From: UBA1381 sp964399965
Lineage (GTDB): Bacteria; Bacillota; Clostridia; UBA1381
Reading direction: 5' to 3'
DNA: 21,432 nucleotides
NCBI GenBank assembly: GCA_964399965.1
Contig: CAYNRX010000039.1
Coordinates: 1 to 21,432 of the forward strand
Below are positions 1 through 6,984 of the stretch, piece by piece. Made by a program: the position numbers and the translations under genes. Every line of letters starts with the position of its first letter. The stretch's first letter is position 1. Below the pieces are notes generated by a model that saw nothing but the letters and a program-made list of their open reading frames with translations, did no database searches and was not told the DNA's origin.

Positions 1-3000
1 CAAGATGCGGCAGCATACGCTTCGTCTCGGCGGCCGTGTAGACCTTGTCGCCCTTGTCAAGCGGCACGACAACATCGCGTCCTTCGAATATGTACCCCTT
101 GTTATTGTGTATGACAAGCTCCCTCGGGTCGGGGATGCCGCGCTGGTCGTTTATCACCGCCAGGCCGCCGGGTGCGTTTTTTGTTCCCTTAGCCCAGCCG
201 CTTATACCCGGTCCGCCAAGCCCTGCATCTGCGGCTCTGGTTCTTACCGTGATAGTAACTGTTTTATCTTTGACCTCCGCCAGTTTGCTTTTTGCGCTTT
301 CGACTCCACTCGCTGTTTGGTCGTCGGCATTTATCAGAGCTGTACCCGTTACAGTATTAAACCACTGTACACGGCCGACCGCGACATCGACAGCGGCGAT
401 TGCTTCTCCGTTGTTGCCGTACAGAGTGGCTGTTCCTGTTTCTTTATTGTATTCGCCGAGGTCATACAATACGCCGTTTATCGCGGCCTGTGCGGGCTTT
501 CCGTCAGCGTCAAGATATACCGTCGCTCTCGTGCCGTCCGTCTCTTCCGTCAGCTCTTTGGCGTTCTCGATGACCTCAACGTTACCCTCCGCATCGATAA
601 CGACATGCATATTTTCGGGGATAAGTCCCATTTCCTCAGCAAGCTGCGCGATTTCTGCGGTAGTATATCCGGCCTCCTGCCCCAGCTGGGAAAAGCTCCT
701 ATACACTTCGGAAAGGGCGCCAGCGTCAGCCGCACTTGCTATGTCGGTAAACCCTTCTTTCATAAGAGCCGACTGCATCAATATTTCATTTCCGGTAAGC
801 CCCAACTGTTCACCGGCAGCGGCGTAATTTTGGATAAACTTATCAAGCATATCACCGCCTGCGGCCGCCGCTTGCGAAAAGCTCTCAACGCCGCTCATAG
901 CAGACGCTGCCATCTGGGCAAAGCCGTCGCTTTTTTGGAAATACTCGTCTGAGGACAAAACTTCCTTTTGCTCAGAAAGAACCTTCTTAAGGTTTTCGAT
1001 GCCGCTTGAGATATCCCCTTGAGCTATCGCGGCAATACCTGCATCGGCGACAGCCGCAAGGTTTGCTTCAAACTCATTTGTTTGTTCTGTAGCGGCCTCT
1101 GACCTTTCTGTGTATTCATCCAGCTCACTGTTAAGGCGATCCATTGCCCAGTCGTAAGACATTGCATCGGATGGAGCCAGCATTTCCCAGAAATCATATA
1201 TATCAGGCCTGTTTAAGGTGTCGAAAAAAGCGTTCATCTGGCTTACGAAATCAGACCGCTCAATTTCTCCGCTGTTAAGCGATTCAAGAAGATCAAGATA
1301 GGTTTCTTTAAAATCTGCCAGAGCAAGTTTATCCTCTTTTAGTTTGGGGATATTTATTTCCGCTGCAGCAATATTCGCCTTATCCTCTTTATACCGCGTC
1401 GAATTATCATCGATATACTGCCGCGCGTCTACCCCTGCCACTCTCAGCTCCGTATACGTTAATTCGTTGAGCTTCTCAAGCGCGGTGTCAAGCTCATCAA
1501 GCGGCACATTTATATCAAGGTCGTATTCCTCCGAAAGGTAGCTGCGTATCTCTTCAAGCCGTGATTTTGCACTGTTTATCTGCTCCTCGGAGCTGTCAGG
1601 ATTTTTTATAATAAGCTCAAGCTCTTTTGTTTCACTCAGCAGCCCATCAAGCTCGGTGAGTTTTTCAACATTGGTTTCCAGGGATTCGGCCAGCTCATAG
1701 CCTCCGTCCGCCCAATGCACATAGTTGTCGTACGCCAAACCGGCCGCTACGCCTACAGCTGTTATACCTGCCGCAGCCAAACCGGCCGACAAAGGTATTT
1801 TAGACAGGGCTTTTCCTATTGTGGCCACGCCGCTTGTCATATCGCCCACGACCTTGACTGTGGACGATATACCTTTACCTGCTGCTCCGATACCGACAAT
1901 TGCCGTGCCTACTTTGAACAGATTTTCCCGGCTCTCCTCCGACATATCGGCTATACCCTCGGCAAGGTCGGCTATCATGACCGCCCCGTCCTCCACAAAC
2001 GGCAAAAGCGATTCGCCGATAGACCGTCCGGCCTCAACAATATTGTTTTTGGCGATCTGCATTTGCGCTTCGGTGGTGCTTGCCTGGGTGGTAAACTCGT
2101 TTTGCAGGGCGGCATTCTCCTGCCACGCTTGATTAGACGTAGTGATCGCGCTGTCCAAAACGCCGAAGGATTGTGCAAGACGCATCACCGCATCGCGCTG
2201 GCGTATCTCATCGATGCCAAGCTCCGAAAGAACGCCTGCAATGTTAGGCGACTGGCCGAGCTTTTCTAAGAAGGTCAGGAATGTGCCCGTTGCGTCCTCG
2301 TCCCAGGCTTCCTTGAATTTGTCCGCGCTCATCTCGGCCGCTTCGGCAAACACTTCAAAGCCTTCGCCCTTGCCGACAAGCGTCTCTATCTCCATCAAAA
2401 TGGTGGATATCGCAGAGCCTCCTGCGTCCGGCTCTAAGCCCAGAGACGACAGCGCCGCCGACAATCCCAGTATATCCGCTTCGGTCATTCCAACCGCCTT
2501 GCCTGCCGCGCCCAGCCGCTGTGCCATATCCATTATTTTGCTCTCGCCAGTCACAAAGTTATTGCCCAGAGCAACTACAGTGCTTCCCAAACGCCGGAAA
2601 TCATTATCTGCCATGCCGGTTAGGTTTGCAAACTGCGCCATGCTTTCGGCCGCCTGGCTGCCGCTCATATCGGTAGCAACGCCAAGCTCCGCCATGACGC
2701 GGGAAAACTCCAAAAGGCCGTCGGTGTTTTTTATCAGCCGCCCTCCGGCCTCGGCAAACGATGTAAGCTCGGCAGTAGTGGACGGGGTGGTCTGGGATAT
2801 GTCTATGATGCCGTCTTTGAGCCGTTCAAGCTCTTCGCCACTGATGTTGGACACCCTGGCAACTCCCGCCATGTTGGACTCGAAGTCCATCGCAAACTTT
2901 GCCGAGGCCACGCCGCCAGCAAGAATGGCCGCCGCCGCTACCTGCGCCGGTTTTGTGACGTCGTCTATGGCGTCGCCGACACTTTTCGTCTTCTCGCCAA

Positions 3001-3703
3001 AGGCGTTAAGGTCGTCCATTTTTTTGGTAAAGGAAGACTTTTTCTGTGTATTGTTGAGTTCTTCTGTCTTTTTCTGTGTATTGTTGAGTTCTTCTGTCTT
3101 TTTCTTCTGCTTCTCTATCGCAGTCGTAGTCTCGTTTATAGCAGTTTTTAGCTTTTCTTCGCCGATTCTGCTATTTATGAGCCCTGAATTCCATTTATCA
3201 TATGTATTGTCTGCGGATCTTACGGCTTTTTCGGCTTTTGTTACCTCGCTTGCAAGCCTACTAAGCTCCTTTTGCGCTTCCTCTGTAGGATTTTCCATAG
3301 CATTGACTGCATCGCGCTGTTTTTTCCACGCAGTAGTGGCCTGCTCAAGGTTCGATCTTGCAGTCTTTTGCTCGTTGGAAAGTTGAGTAAGCGCATCAGA
3401 ATATTTTCTTGTTAGCGCTTCCTGCTGTGTAAGCTGTAATTTTAAGCTGCTGTATTTATTATTCAGCCTGTCAAGCTCCGTTCCGCTGTTTTTAAGCTGC
3501 GCATCGGTTAGCCGAAACTCGCTTCTTGTTTGTTTTAGGGCTTTATTTAGGGCGTTTATCTCTTTTTGAGTGCTGCTATTTGTTGCGCCGGATTCCTTTT
3601 TTCCGAGCGTGTCAAGCTCCTTTCCCGCTTGGCTTATCGTTCGTGAAAGACCGCTTGCATCGCCCGTTATCTTCACCACAAGGCTTGCTACTTCATCTGC
3701 CAT
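1..3703 (-). CDS. Phage tail tape measure protein, TP901 core type (3' end outside window)
   Basis: The reading frame opens with ATG at 3703, behind a strong GGGGAGGTGAG ribosome binding site, and stays open to the left edge, giving 1234 visible codons; the stop is beyond the window. Tape measure proteins set tail length and pass through the tail tube. The N-terminal 220 or so residues are a charged, Lys/Glu/Gln-rich coiled coil. Next comes a TP901-like core (MDFESNMAGVARV and following helices, rich in Ala/Gly/Met), a hydrophobic Ala/Gly/Val stretch near 1720-1880 that may be membrane-interacting, and a long helical region. The last visible residues (FEGRDVVVPLDKGDKVYTAA) resemble the C-terminal part common in these proteins. 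The position directly after the major tail protein and frameshifted chaperones is the standard one. It lies downstream of the hicAB terminator with no promoter of its own in the gap. Confidence 0.95.
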   Translation of the reverse strand, partial: MADEVASLVVKITGDASGLSRTISQAGKELDTLGKKESGATNSSTQKEINALNKALKQTRSEFRLTDAQLKNSGTELDRLNNKYSSLKLQLTQQEALTRKYSDALTQLSNEQKTARSNLEQATTAWKKQRDAVNAMENPTEEAQKELSRLASEVTKAEKAVRSADNTYDKWNSGLINSRIGEEKLKTAINETTTAIEKQKKKTEELNNTQKKTEELNNTQKKSSFTKKMDDLNAFGEKTKSVGDAIDDVTKPAQVAAAAILAGGVASAKFAMDFESNMAGVARVSNISGEELERLKDGIIDISQTTPSTTAELTSFAEAGGRLIKNTDGLLEFSRVMAELGVATDMSGSQAAESMAQFANLTGMADNDFRRLGSTVVALGNNFVTGESKIMDMAQRLGAAGKAVGMTEADILGLSAALSSLGLEPDAGGSAISTILMEIETLVGKGEGFEVFAEAAEMSADKFKEAWDEDATGTFLTFLEKLGQSPNIAGVLSELGIDEIRQRDAVMRLAQSFGVLDSAITTSNQAWQENAALQNEFTTQASTTEAQMQIAKNNIVEAGRSIGESLLPFVEDGAVMIADLAEGIADMSEESRENLFKVGTAIVGIGAAGKGISSTVKVVGDMTSGVATIGKALSKIPLSAGLAAAGITAVGVAAGLAYDNYVHWADGGYELAESLETNVEKLTELDGLLSETKELELIIKNPDSSEEQINSAKSRLEEIRSYLSEEYDLDINVPLDELDTALEKLNELTYTELRVAGVDARQYIDDNSTRYKEDKANIAAAEINIPKLKEDKLALADFKETYLDLLESLNSGEIERSDFVSQMNAFFDTLNRPDIYDFWEMLAPSDAMSYDWAMDRLNSELDEYTERSEAATEQTNEFEANLAAVADAGIAAIAQGDISSGIENLKKVLSEQKEVLSSDEYFQKSDGFAQMAASAMSGVESFSQAAAAGGDMLDKFIQNYAAAGEQLGLTGNEILMQSALMKEGFTDIASAADAGALSEVYRSFSQLGQEAGYTTAEIAQLAEEMGLIPENMHVVIDAEGNVEVIENAKELTEETDGTRATVYLDADGKPAQAAINGVLYDLGEYNKETGTATLYGNNGEAIAAVDVAVGRVQWFNTVTGTALINADDQTASGVESAKSKLAEVKDKTVTITVRTRAADAGLGGPGISGWAKGTKNAPGGLAVINDQRGIPDPRELVIHNNKGYIFEGRDVVVPLDKGDKVYTAAETKRMLPHL
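3038..3097 (-). repeat. Perfect 30-bp tandem duplication inside the tape measure gene
   Basis: The 30-bp unit at 3068-3097 is repeated without change at 3038-3067. Being a multiple of three it keeps the frame and duplicates ten residues, TEELNNTQKK, as residues 203-212 and 213-222 of the tape measure protein, inside its N-terminal coiled coil. The flanking sequence (KKK before, KKSSF after) shows a partial third start of the unit. Confidence 0.95.
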
Positions 3704-3729
3704 AATCTCACCTCCCCAAAAATGCGTAT

Positions 3730-3759
3730 AAAAAAAGCGCCTATCACTTGGATAAACGC
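3730..3759 (-). terminator. Intrinsic terminator downstream of hicB, upstream of the tape measure gene
   Basis: On the minus strand GCGTTTATC (3759-3751) pairs with GATAGGCGC (3745-3737) across a 5-nt loop, a 9-bp stem with two G-U pairs, followed at once by seven T (3736-3730). It closes the hicAB cassette. It also lies in the path of any late transcript that must reach the tape measure gene 27 bases further on. Confidence 0.88.
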
Positions 3760-3781
3760 ATTTTTATTGAAAACAATTACA

Positions 3782-4180
3782 TCACTTGCCTACGTTCAGT
3801 TCCTTCATAAGCGCGTTCTGCAAAACGTTTGAAAAATTGATATTTTCCTTTACCGCCATATCATTCAGCCATTCGGGAATGGACAGCGTCTTTTTAACGG
3901 ACTTTTTCTTGTAGAATTTCCCATATTCAAAAGTATCGCAGCTTATCAGGGTAACAAACTGGCTATCGCCTGTTTTAATATCACGAGGATCAGAGGGCGC
4001 GGGGATATTCTCGCCGTTCTGCTCCATATGGTAAAGCATTAAGCATAAAACGTCCTCGGCGTTCTCTACTCCGTCCTGCAGATCCTCTCCTTGAGTAAAA
4101 CAATTTTCTATATCCGGAAATGTGATGGAATACTGCTCCCCCTCTTTTTCAAAAATAGCGGGATAAATATACTTTGACAT
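3782..4180 (-). CDS. hicB: HicB-type antitoxin
   Basis: HicB neutralises HicA and usually represses the hicAB promoter. The 132-residue product starts at ATG 4180, behind GAGGAGGAG; the longer in-frame reading from 4321 overlaps hicA in another frame and is not supported. The N-terminal half (YPAIFEKEGEQYSITFPDIE, then an acidic stretch and helix) has the HicB partial RNase H-like pattern. The C-terminal part (KKTLSIPEWLNDMAVKENIN and the helix after it) reads as a ribbon-helix-helix DNA-binding domain. It follows hicA by 32 bases and is closed by a terminator. The RHH domain makes autoregulation at the direct repeat upstream of hicA likely (inference). Confidence 0.92.
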   Translation of the reverse strand: MSKYIYPAIFEKEGEQYSITFPDIENCFTQGEDLQDGVENAEDVLCLMLYHMEQNGENIPAPSDPRDIKTGDSQFVTLISCDTFEYGKFYKKKSVKKTLSIPEWLNDMAVKENINFSNVLQNALMKELNVGK

Positions 4181-4212
4181 ACTATCTCCTCCTCGTATAA
4201 ACCGCCGGGGAT

Positions 4213-4398
4213 TTAACAAATCCCCGACTGCTTCATTATAGCTTTGAAAGTTCCGGGCGCAACGTCCTGCGAATTGTGCCTTCCCACAGGAAATTCTTTC
4301 CCTGTTTTGGGGCTGTACCATATTTCATGTCTCTTGCCCTCGTGCCTGATTTCACAGCCGTGCTTTTTCAACAGCTTTTTTAATTCGCTGTATTTCAT
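4213..4398 (-). CDS. hicA: HicA-type mRNA interferase toxin
   Basis: This is a 61-residue protein of the usual HicA size, a ribosome-independent mRNA-cleaving toxin with a double-stranded-RNA-binding-like fold. It opens with KYSELKKLLKKHGCEIRHEG and carries the family's conserved basic and glycine positions. The predicted catalytic histidine is H41 in VGRHNSQDVAPGT, followed by a helix ending in KQSGI. The start at ATG 4398 has a GAGGGG ribosome binding site. It is the first gene of a two-gene cassette with its own promoter, placed between the tail chaperone and tape measure genes. No truncation is visible, so the toxin looks intact. Confidence 0.93.
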   Translation of the reverse strand: MKYSELKKLLKKHGCEIRHEGKRHEIWYSPKTGKEFPVGRHNSQDVAPGTFKAIMKQSGIC

Positions 4399-4422
4399 AT
4401 TATCCCCTCGCCTTCTGGTACT

Positions 4423-4451
4423 ATTATAACACGTAATAACACGTATGTCAA
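4423..4451 (-). promoter_or_regulatory. Consensus sigma-A promoter of hicAB
   Basis: On the minus strand TTGACA (4451-4446) and TATAAT (4428-4423) are both perfect hexamers separated by exactly 17 bases. The -35 box begins four bases after the stop codon of the frameshifted tail chaperone, and the -10 box lies 24 bases before the hicA start. Confidence 0.92.
4426..4445 (-). repeat. Tandem 10-bp direct repeat, probable HicB operator
   Basis: TACGTGTTAT occurs twice in immediate succession (4445-4436 and 4435-4426 on the minus strand), filling most of the promoter spacer and running into the -10 box. Two abutting copies one helical turn apart would suit side-by-side binding of HicB RHH dimers. 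The sequence is seen directly; the protein assignment is inference. Confidence 0.72.
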
Positions 4452-4454
4452 CAA

Positions 4455-4906
4455 CTAATTCCCATAAAACATATCCAAATACGCATTCCCGCCTGTATAT
4501 TCGGCTTCCTCTTCCAGATCGTCAAGCATTGTAAACAGCATATACGGCCGCTGCCGCCCTACCTCGTCCGGCAGCATACGGTAATGTTTAAAGCACGTTG
4601 CATACAGCGACCGCATACGCTTCACACTGCCTGACCTTAAGCGTTTTTTGGTGCGCTCAAGGCCTCCGTGTACCACTTCCAGACGGTCTCTGACAGCCCG
4701 GCGCGCTCGGCAGGGGATAAATTCTCGATATCCTTATCGCTGATACCCGTGCCCTCGAAAAGGTGCGATACGGCCTCTATCCCCAGTCTCAGCACCCCTG
4801 CTTTTTGACCGCTGTAGCGCACATCGTCTATTAGGCACATCGCTTCAAAATCAAACGGCTTTGAGGTTATCTTTTTGCCGTCCTTCTCTAGTTCCAATAC
4901 CTGCAT
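4455..4906 (-). CDS. Tail assembly chaperone, -1 frameshift product (gpGT-like)
   Basis: Many long-tailed phages make a short chaperone (gpG) and a longer one (gpGT) through a -1 frameshift; both hold the tape measure protein during tail assembly. Here the short frame (4906-4637) ends in PKNA-stop. The slippery heptamer A AAA AAC lies exactly in zero-frame phase at its end. Slipping back one base continues in the overlapping frame through CGC TTA AGG for 62 further residues to a TAG at 4455, giving about 150 residues in total. The second frame has no convincing start of its own in the right place. Its product (LRSGSVKRMRSLYATC to the acidic EEEAEY region) reads as real protein. It lies directly upstream of hicAB and the tape measure gene. 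Confidence 0.88.
4637..4906 (-). CDS. Tail assembly chaperone, short form (gpG-like)
   Basis: This 89-residue product starts at ATG 4906 after GGAGG. It is a small mixed alpha/beta protein (LELEKDGKKITSKPFDFEAM, then helices) matching the usual size and place of the short tail chaperone after the major tail protein. It stops with TAA at 4637, two codons after the slippery site, so most ribosomes would make this form and a minority the longer one. I recognise it mainly from position and the frameshift; sequence similarity across this family is weak. Confidence 0.87.
   Translation of the reverse strand: MQVLELEKDGKKITSKPFDFEAMCLIDDVRYSGQKAGVLRLGIEAVSHLFEGTGISDKDIENLSPAERAGLSETVWKWYTEALSAPKNA
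4643..4649 (-). promoter_or_regulatory. Programmed -1 ribosomal frameshift site (A AAA AAC)
   Basis: Read on the minus strand, codons CCA AAA AAC give the canonical heptamer A AAA AAC in the correct X XXY YYZ phase. The zero frame stops two codons later, while the -1 frame is open for 62 codons. This is the typical layout for tail chaperone genes. Confidence 0.9.
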
Positions 4907-4919
4907 ATATTTCCTCCGT

Positions 4920-5519
4920 TTATGCTGCTGTCGGCTCCCAGGTCAGGTCGTCAAACCACTCTGTTTCGATCGTTGTAACGTCTGTTTCCGTAAGGTCGGC
5001 CGAGTCGATATATGAATAATACGCCCCATCCGAATCGCGGCGAACAGCCGTATATGTAGCCGTTGCGGTCTGGTTCTCCGGTGCGCCGCTTGACGGCTTC
5101 GTCTGGCCGCCCACAGCCGAAGCAAAGCCGTAAACGCCCTTGTAATAACGCACATAGCGATAAGTGCCGTCCTTTTTGAGGATGCGCCATGCAACGCCGA
5201 AATACGGCGTTTTTGTGTCCGCGCCCACCGTTAAAAGCCCGTTGTCAAGCTCAAGCCCGCGCATCATAGCGTCTATCTCCGGCGGGATATCGGCGTTTGT
5301 GAGCTCATGGCCGTAATTCTCCGTGTACGGCGTCACTGCATACGCGCCGTTATCCGCATCAAATACGTCCGTACCGCCCGAATCGGTCGGGGATATCGTA
5401 ACTACCCCGGGCAGCGGCTGCGCCGTGCCGTACGTTATCGTTCCGTCCGTTTCTGCGGTTATGGGAAATATTGTGTACTTGTCAACGCCGATCCTCGGCA
5501 TAGGTCTATTGTCTGCCAT
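4920..5519 (-). CDS. Major tail protein, phi13 type
   Basis: This 199-residue protein (ATG 5519, GGAGG upstream) is the probable tail-tube subunit. It begins MADNRPMPRIGVDKYTIFPI, the pattern of the phi13-type major tail family (name of target, then alternating beta-strand text). It is dominated by Thr/Tyr/Asp-rich beta strands, with VAWRILKKDGTYRYVRYYKGVYGF as the hydrophobic core. The late segment (NQTATATYTAVRRDSDGAYY) is also typical. It sits between the tail completion genes and the chaperones, as expected. No additional C-terminal Ig-like domain is present. Confidence 0.9.
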   Translation of the reverse strand: MADNRPMPRIGVDKYTIFPITAETDGTITYGTAQPLPGVVTISPTDSGGTDVFDADNGAYAVTPYTENYGHELTNADIPPEIDAMMRGLELDNGLLTVGADTKTPYFGVAWRILKKDGTYRYVRYYKGVYGFASAVGGQTKPSSGAPENQTATATYTAVRRDSDGAYYSYIDSADLTETDVTTIETEWFDDLTWEPTAA

Positions 5520-5531
5520 AAATATTACCTC

Positions 5532-5876
5532 CTAAATTGTAAAAGTTTTCGAATATCTTGCTGTCCTGTGATAAATTGTTTTGTCCGGGTTAGGCACGTC
5601 CGCTTCATACTCGTGATACCAGCCATCGTTTGTTAAAATCGTATACGCCTGCGCAGCGAAATCCGCGCACTGTTTGGGATACGTTCCCCAGAAGTCAAGC
5701 TGCACAGTGGATTTTTTGTCGGCTCTTTTGTTGTCGGCCGCAAAATCCCCGCGCTCTGAAAGCGTATAATAAGACACCGCCGGAAGCTCTGTAAAATCCT
5801 TGGGGTGCTGATAAACAACGGCTATACCGCTGAGCTTCTCAAGCGATGCGCGCACATCTGTGTTTGCGTCTGTCAT
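5532..5876 (-). CDS. Tail completion/terminator-like protein
   Basis: A 114-residue protein at the place of the tail terminator, between the HK97 gp10-like protein and the major tail protein. Its ATG overlaps the upstream stop by four bases (ATGA), which suggests translational coupling. It opens with a helix (TDANTDVRASLEKLSGIAVV), then beta strands with FTELPAVSYYTLSE and VQLDFWGTYPKQCADFA. This layout, ending in a strand containing HRTARYSKTF, is typical of DUF3168/gpU-like tail terminators in Firmicutes phages. The exact family is uncertain. Confidence 0.78.
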   Translation of the reverse strand: MTDANTDVRASLEKLSGIAVVYQHPKDFTELPAVSYYTLSERGDFAADNKRADKKSTVQLDFWGTYPKQCADFAAQAYTILTNDGWYHEYEADVPNPDKTIYHRTARYSKTFTI

Positions 5877-6289
5877 TTCCCGAATTCCTCCTTGAAAATA
5901 TCCGCTATCTCCTTCGTGCTATCTTTTAAGGCCGGGACGAGATACGGATGCTTCTCCTGTCCGGACGTGGTCACAAACTGTTTCAGTGTCTTGCTGTAAT
6001 ACGTCCATTGTTTTTTATCCGTATGCGGTACGGACGGATCGCCGAGGCTGCCCGTACCAAACTCCACATAAGGAGCGTACTTAACAGACGTGCCCACAAG
6101 TGCGCTGTCTCCTTCAACAGTATAGTTTATGTGGCGGTATAAGTGTCCGGTCTGTACGGGGCAGTTCATTTTTGCCCTGTCGCGCACAAGCTCTCCGGAG
6201 CGTGTAAGAGCATTTTTCATGCGCTCATTGTCGGCCAGCTCATCCAGCTTTTCGTTAAGCTCCGCTATACCGTCTATTTGTATCTTCAT
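5873..6289 (-). CDS. HK97 gp10-like tail completion protein
   Basis: 138 residues from ATG 6289, chosen because GGAGGTG lies seven bases upstream; the longer reading from 6328 lacks this and overlaps the upstream gene more. The family pattern is clear: an N-terminal strand and helix (KIQIDGIAELNEKLDELAD), a region with RSGELVRDRAKMNCPVQTGHL, then VKYAPYVEFGTG, the hallmark of HK97-gp10-like proteins, and PYLVPALKDSTKEIADIF at the end. These proteins act at the head-tail join or tail completion. It overlaps both neighbours. Confidence 0.9.
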   Translation of the reverse strand: MKIQIDGIAELNEKLDELADNERMKNALTRSGELVRDRAKMNCPVQTGHLYRHINYTVEGDSALVGTSVKYAPYVEFGTGSLGDPSVPHTDKKQWTYYSKTLKQFVTTSGQEKHPYLVPALKDSTKEIADIFKEEFGK

Positions 6290-6584
6290 CCAAAAGCACC
6301 TCCATTCCCATATTCCATTCCTGGACATAGCGTATCAAGTATGTTTTGCCGGCGGCTAAAACATAGTTTCCCGCTTTTACGCTGCTACAAAAGCCGCAGA
6401 ACATTCTCGCTGTGACCTCTGCTGAGAACCCGTATTCCTTATCGGCAAGCCCGCCGGAATACGGCTGTATATCGGCCTTTATCGTCTCCAGCAGCTCCCG
6501 TGATTCCGTGCCGTTGTAGTCGTCCTTCTTGACGCTGTATATCCCGGCTTCGGCCTTGTAGAAATACTTCTCAAATACTGTCAT
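6255..6584 (-). CDS. Head closure protein (head-tail joining)
   Basis: About 109 residues, third of the four small head-tail genes. The start is uncertain: ATG 6584 gives MTVFEKYFYKAEAG, while in-frame GTG codons at 6590 and 6599 lie nearer a GGAAGGG ribosome binding site. The protein is a beta-rich barrel-like sequence (IYSVKKDDYNGTE, IKADIQPYSGGLADKEYG, KTYLIRYVQEWNMGMEVLLD) that fits the SPP1 gp16/head-closure fold by position and composition. It overlaps the connector gene by 14 bases and the gp10-like gene by 35. Confidence 0.75.
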   Translation of the reverse strand: MTVFEKYFYKAEAGIYSVKKDDYNGTESRELLETIKADIQPYSGGLADKEYGFSAEVTARMFCGFCSSVKAGNYVLAAGKTYLIRYVQEWNMGMEVLLDEDTNRRYSGA

Positions 6585-6924
6585 AGTCACTCGGCACACG
6601 TCCCTTCCGGCTCACAAACTTATCAAGCCGCGGCTTGTACGAAAACAGGAAACTATCATAATCGGCAGGATTTATCCTTTCCATCGTAACGGAGCGTTCT
6701 CCCTCGGATACCGATTTCACATACTCCGGCGCATCCTGCGTCCCATAGCCCTTTTCCCGGTACATATCGGCGGCGATTGCAGGAATAACGCTCTCAAGCT
6801 GCGGCGGGACGCTCTCTATTTTGCAATAGCCCAGGACAAGGCTCTCCGCATCTGCAAGCAGATATTCCAACAGCGTATCTTGGCTGTCGTCCGTGATACC
6901 TAAAAGCATTTTTAAAACTTCCAT
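6571..6924 (-). CDS. Head-tail connector (adaptor) protein
   Basis: 117 residues from ATG 6924, the usual size for Phage_connect_1/gp6-like adaptors that bind the portal ring. The first half is helical and acidic (LLGITDDSQDTLLEYLLADA ESLVLGY), followed by PPQLESVIPAIAADMYREKGYGT, a stretch characteristic of this family, and a C-terminal SVSEGERSVTMERINP with Arg/Lys-rich end. It is the first gene after the capsid gene. Its ribosome binding site (GAGG, nine bases from the ATG) lies in a stem-loop described separately. Confidence 0.87.
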   Translation of the reverse strand: MEVLKMLLGITDDSQDTLLEYLLADAESLVLGYCKIESVPPQLESVIPAIAADMYREKGYGTQDAPEYVKSVSEGERSVTMERINPADYDSFLFSYKPRLDKFVSRKGRVPSDYDSI

Positions 6925-6933
6925 GGCTGTTTA

Positions 6934-6955
6934 CCTCAAGGGGAACGCCCCGAGG
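6934..6955 (-). promoter_or_regulatory. Stem-loop that pairs with the connector gene's ribosome binding site
   Basis: In the 60-base gap between the capsid gene and the connector gene, CCTCGGGG (6955-6948) pairs with CCCC (6943-6940) and, after a two-base TT bulge, GAGG (6937-6934), with a CGTT loop. GAGG is the only ribosome binding site for the connector start. The pairing is visible; an effect on expression is inference. Confidence 0.6.
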
Positions 6956-6984
6956 ACGTCACGCCCCAGCCGTCCCCCGGCTAT

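Noticed and set aside
5..952. Long open frames on the plus strand opposite the tape measure gene (for example 5-952 and 2142-3386).
   Set aside because: They are mirror readings of the tape measure gene, with low-complexity Ser/Ala/Leu-rich products and no ribosome binding sites. All supported genes run on the minus strand.
4181..4321. Longer HicB reading starting at 4321.
   Set aside because: The added 47 residues are the hicA gene read in another frame; GAGGAGGAG lies just before ATG 4180.
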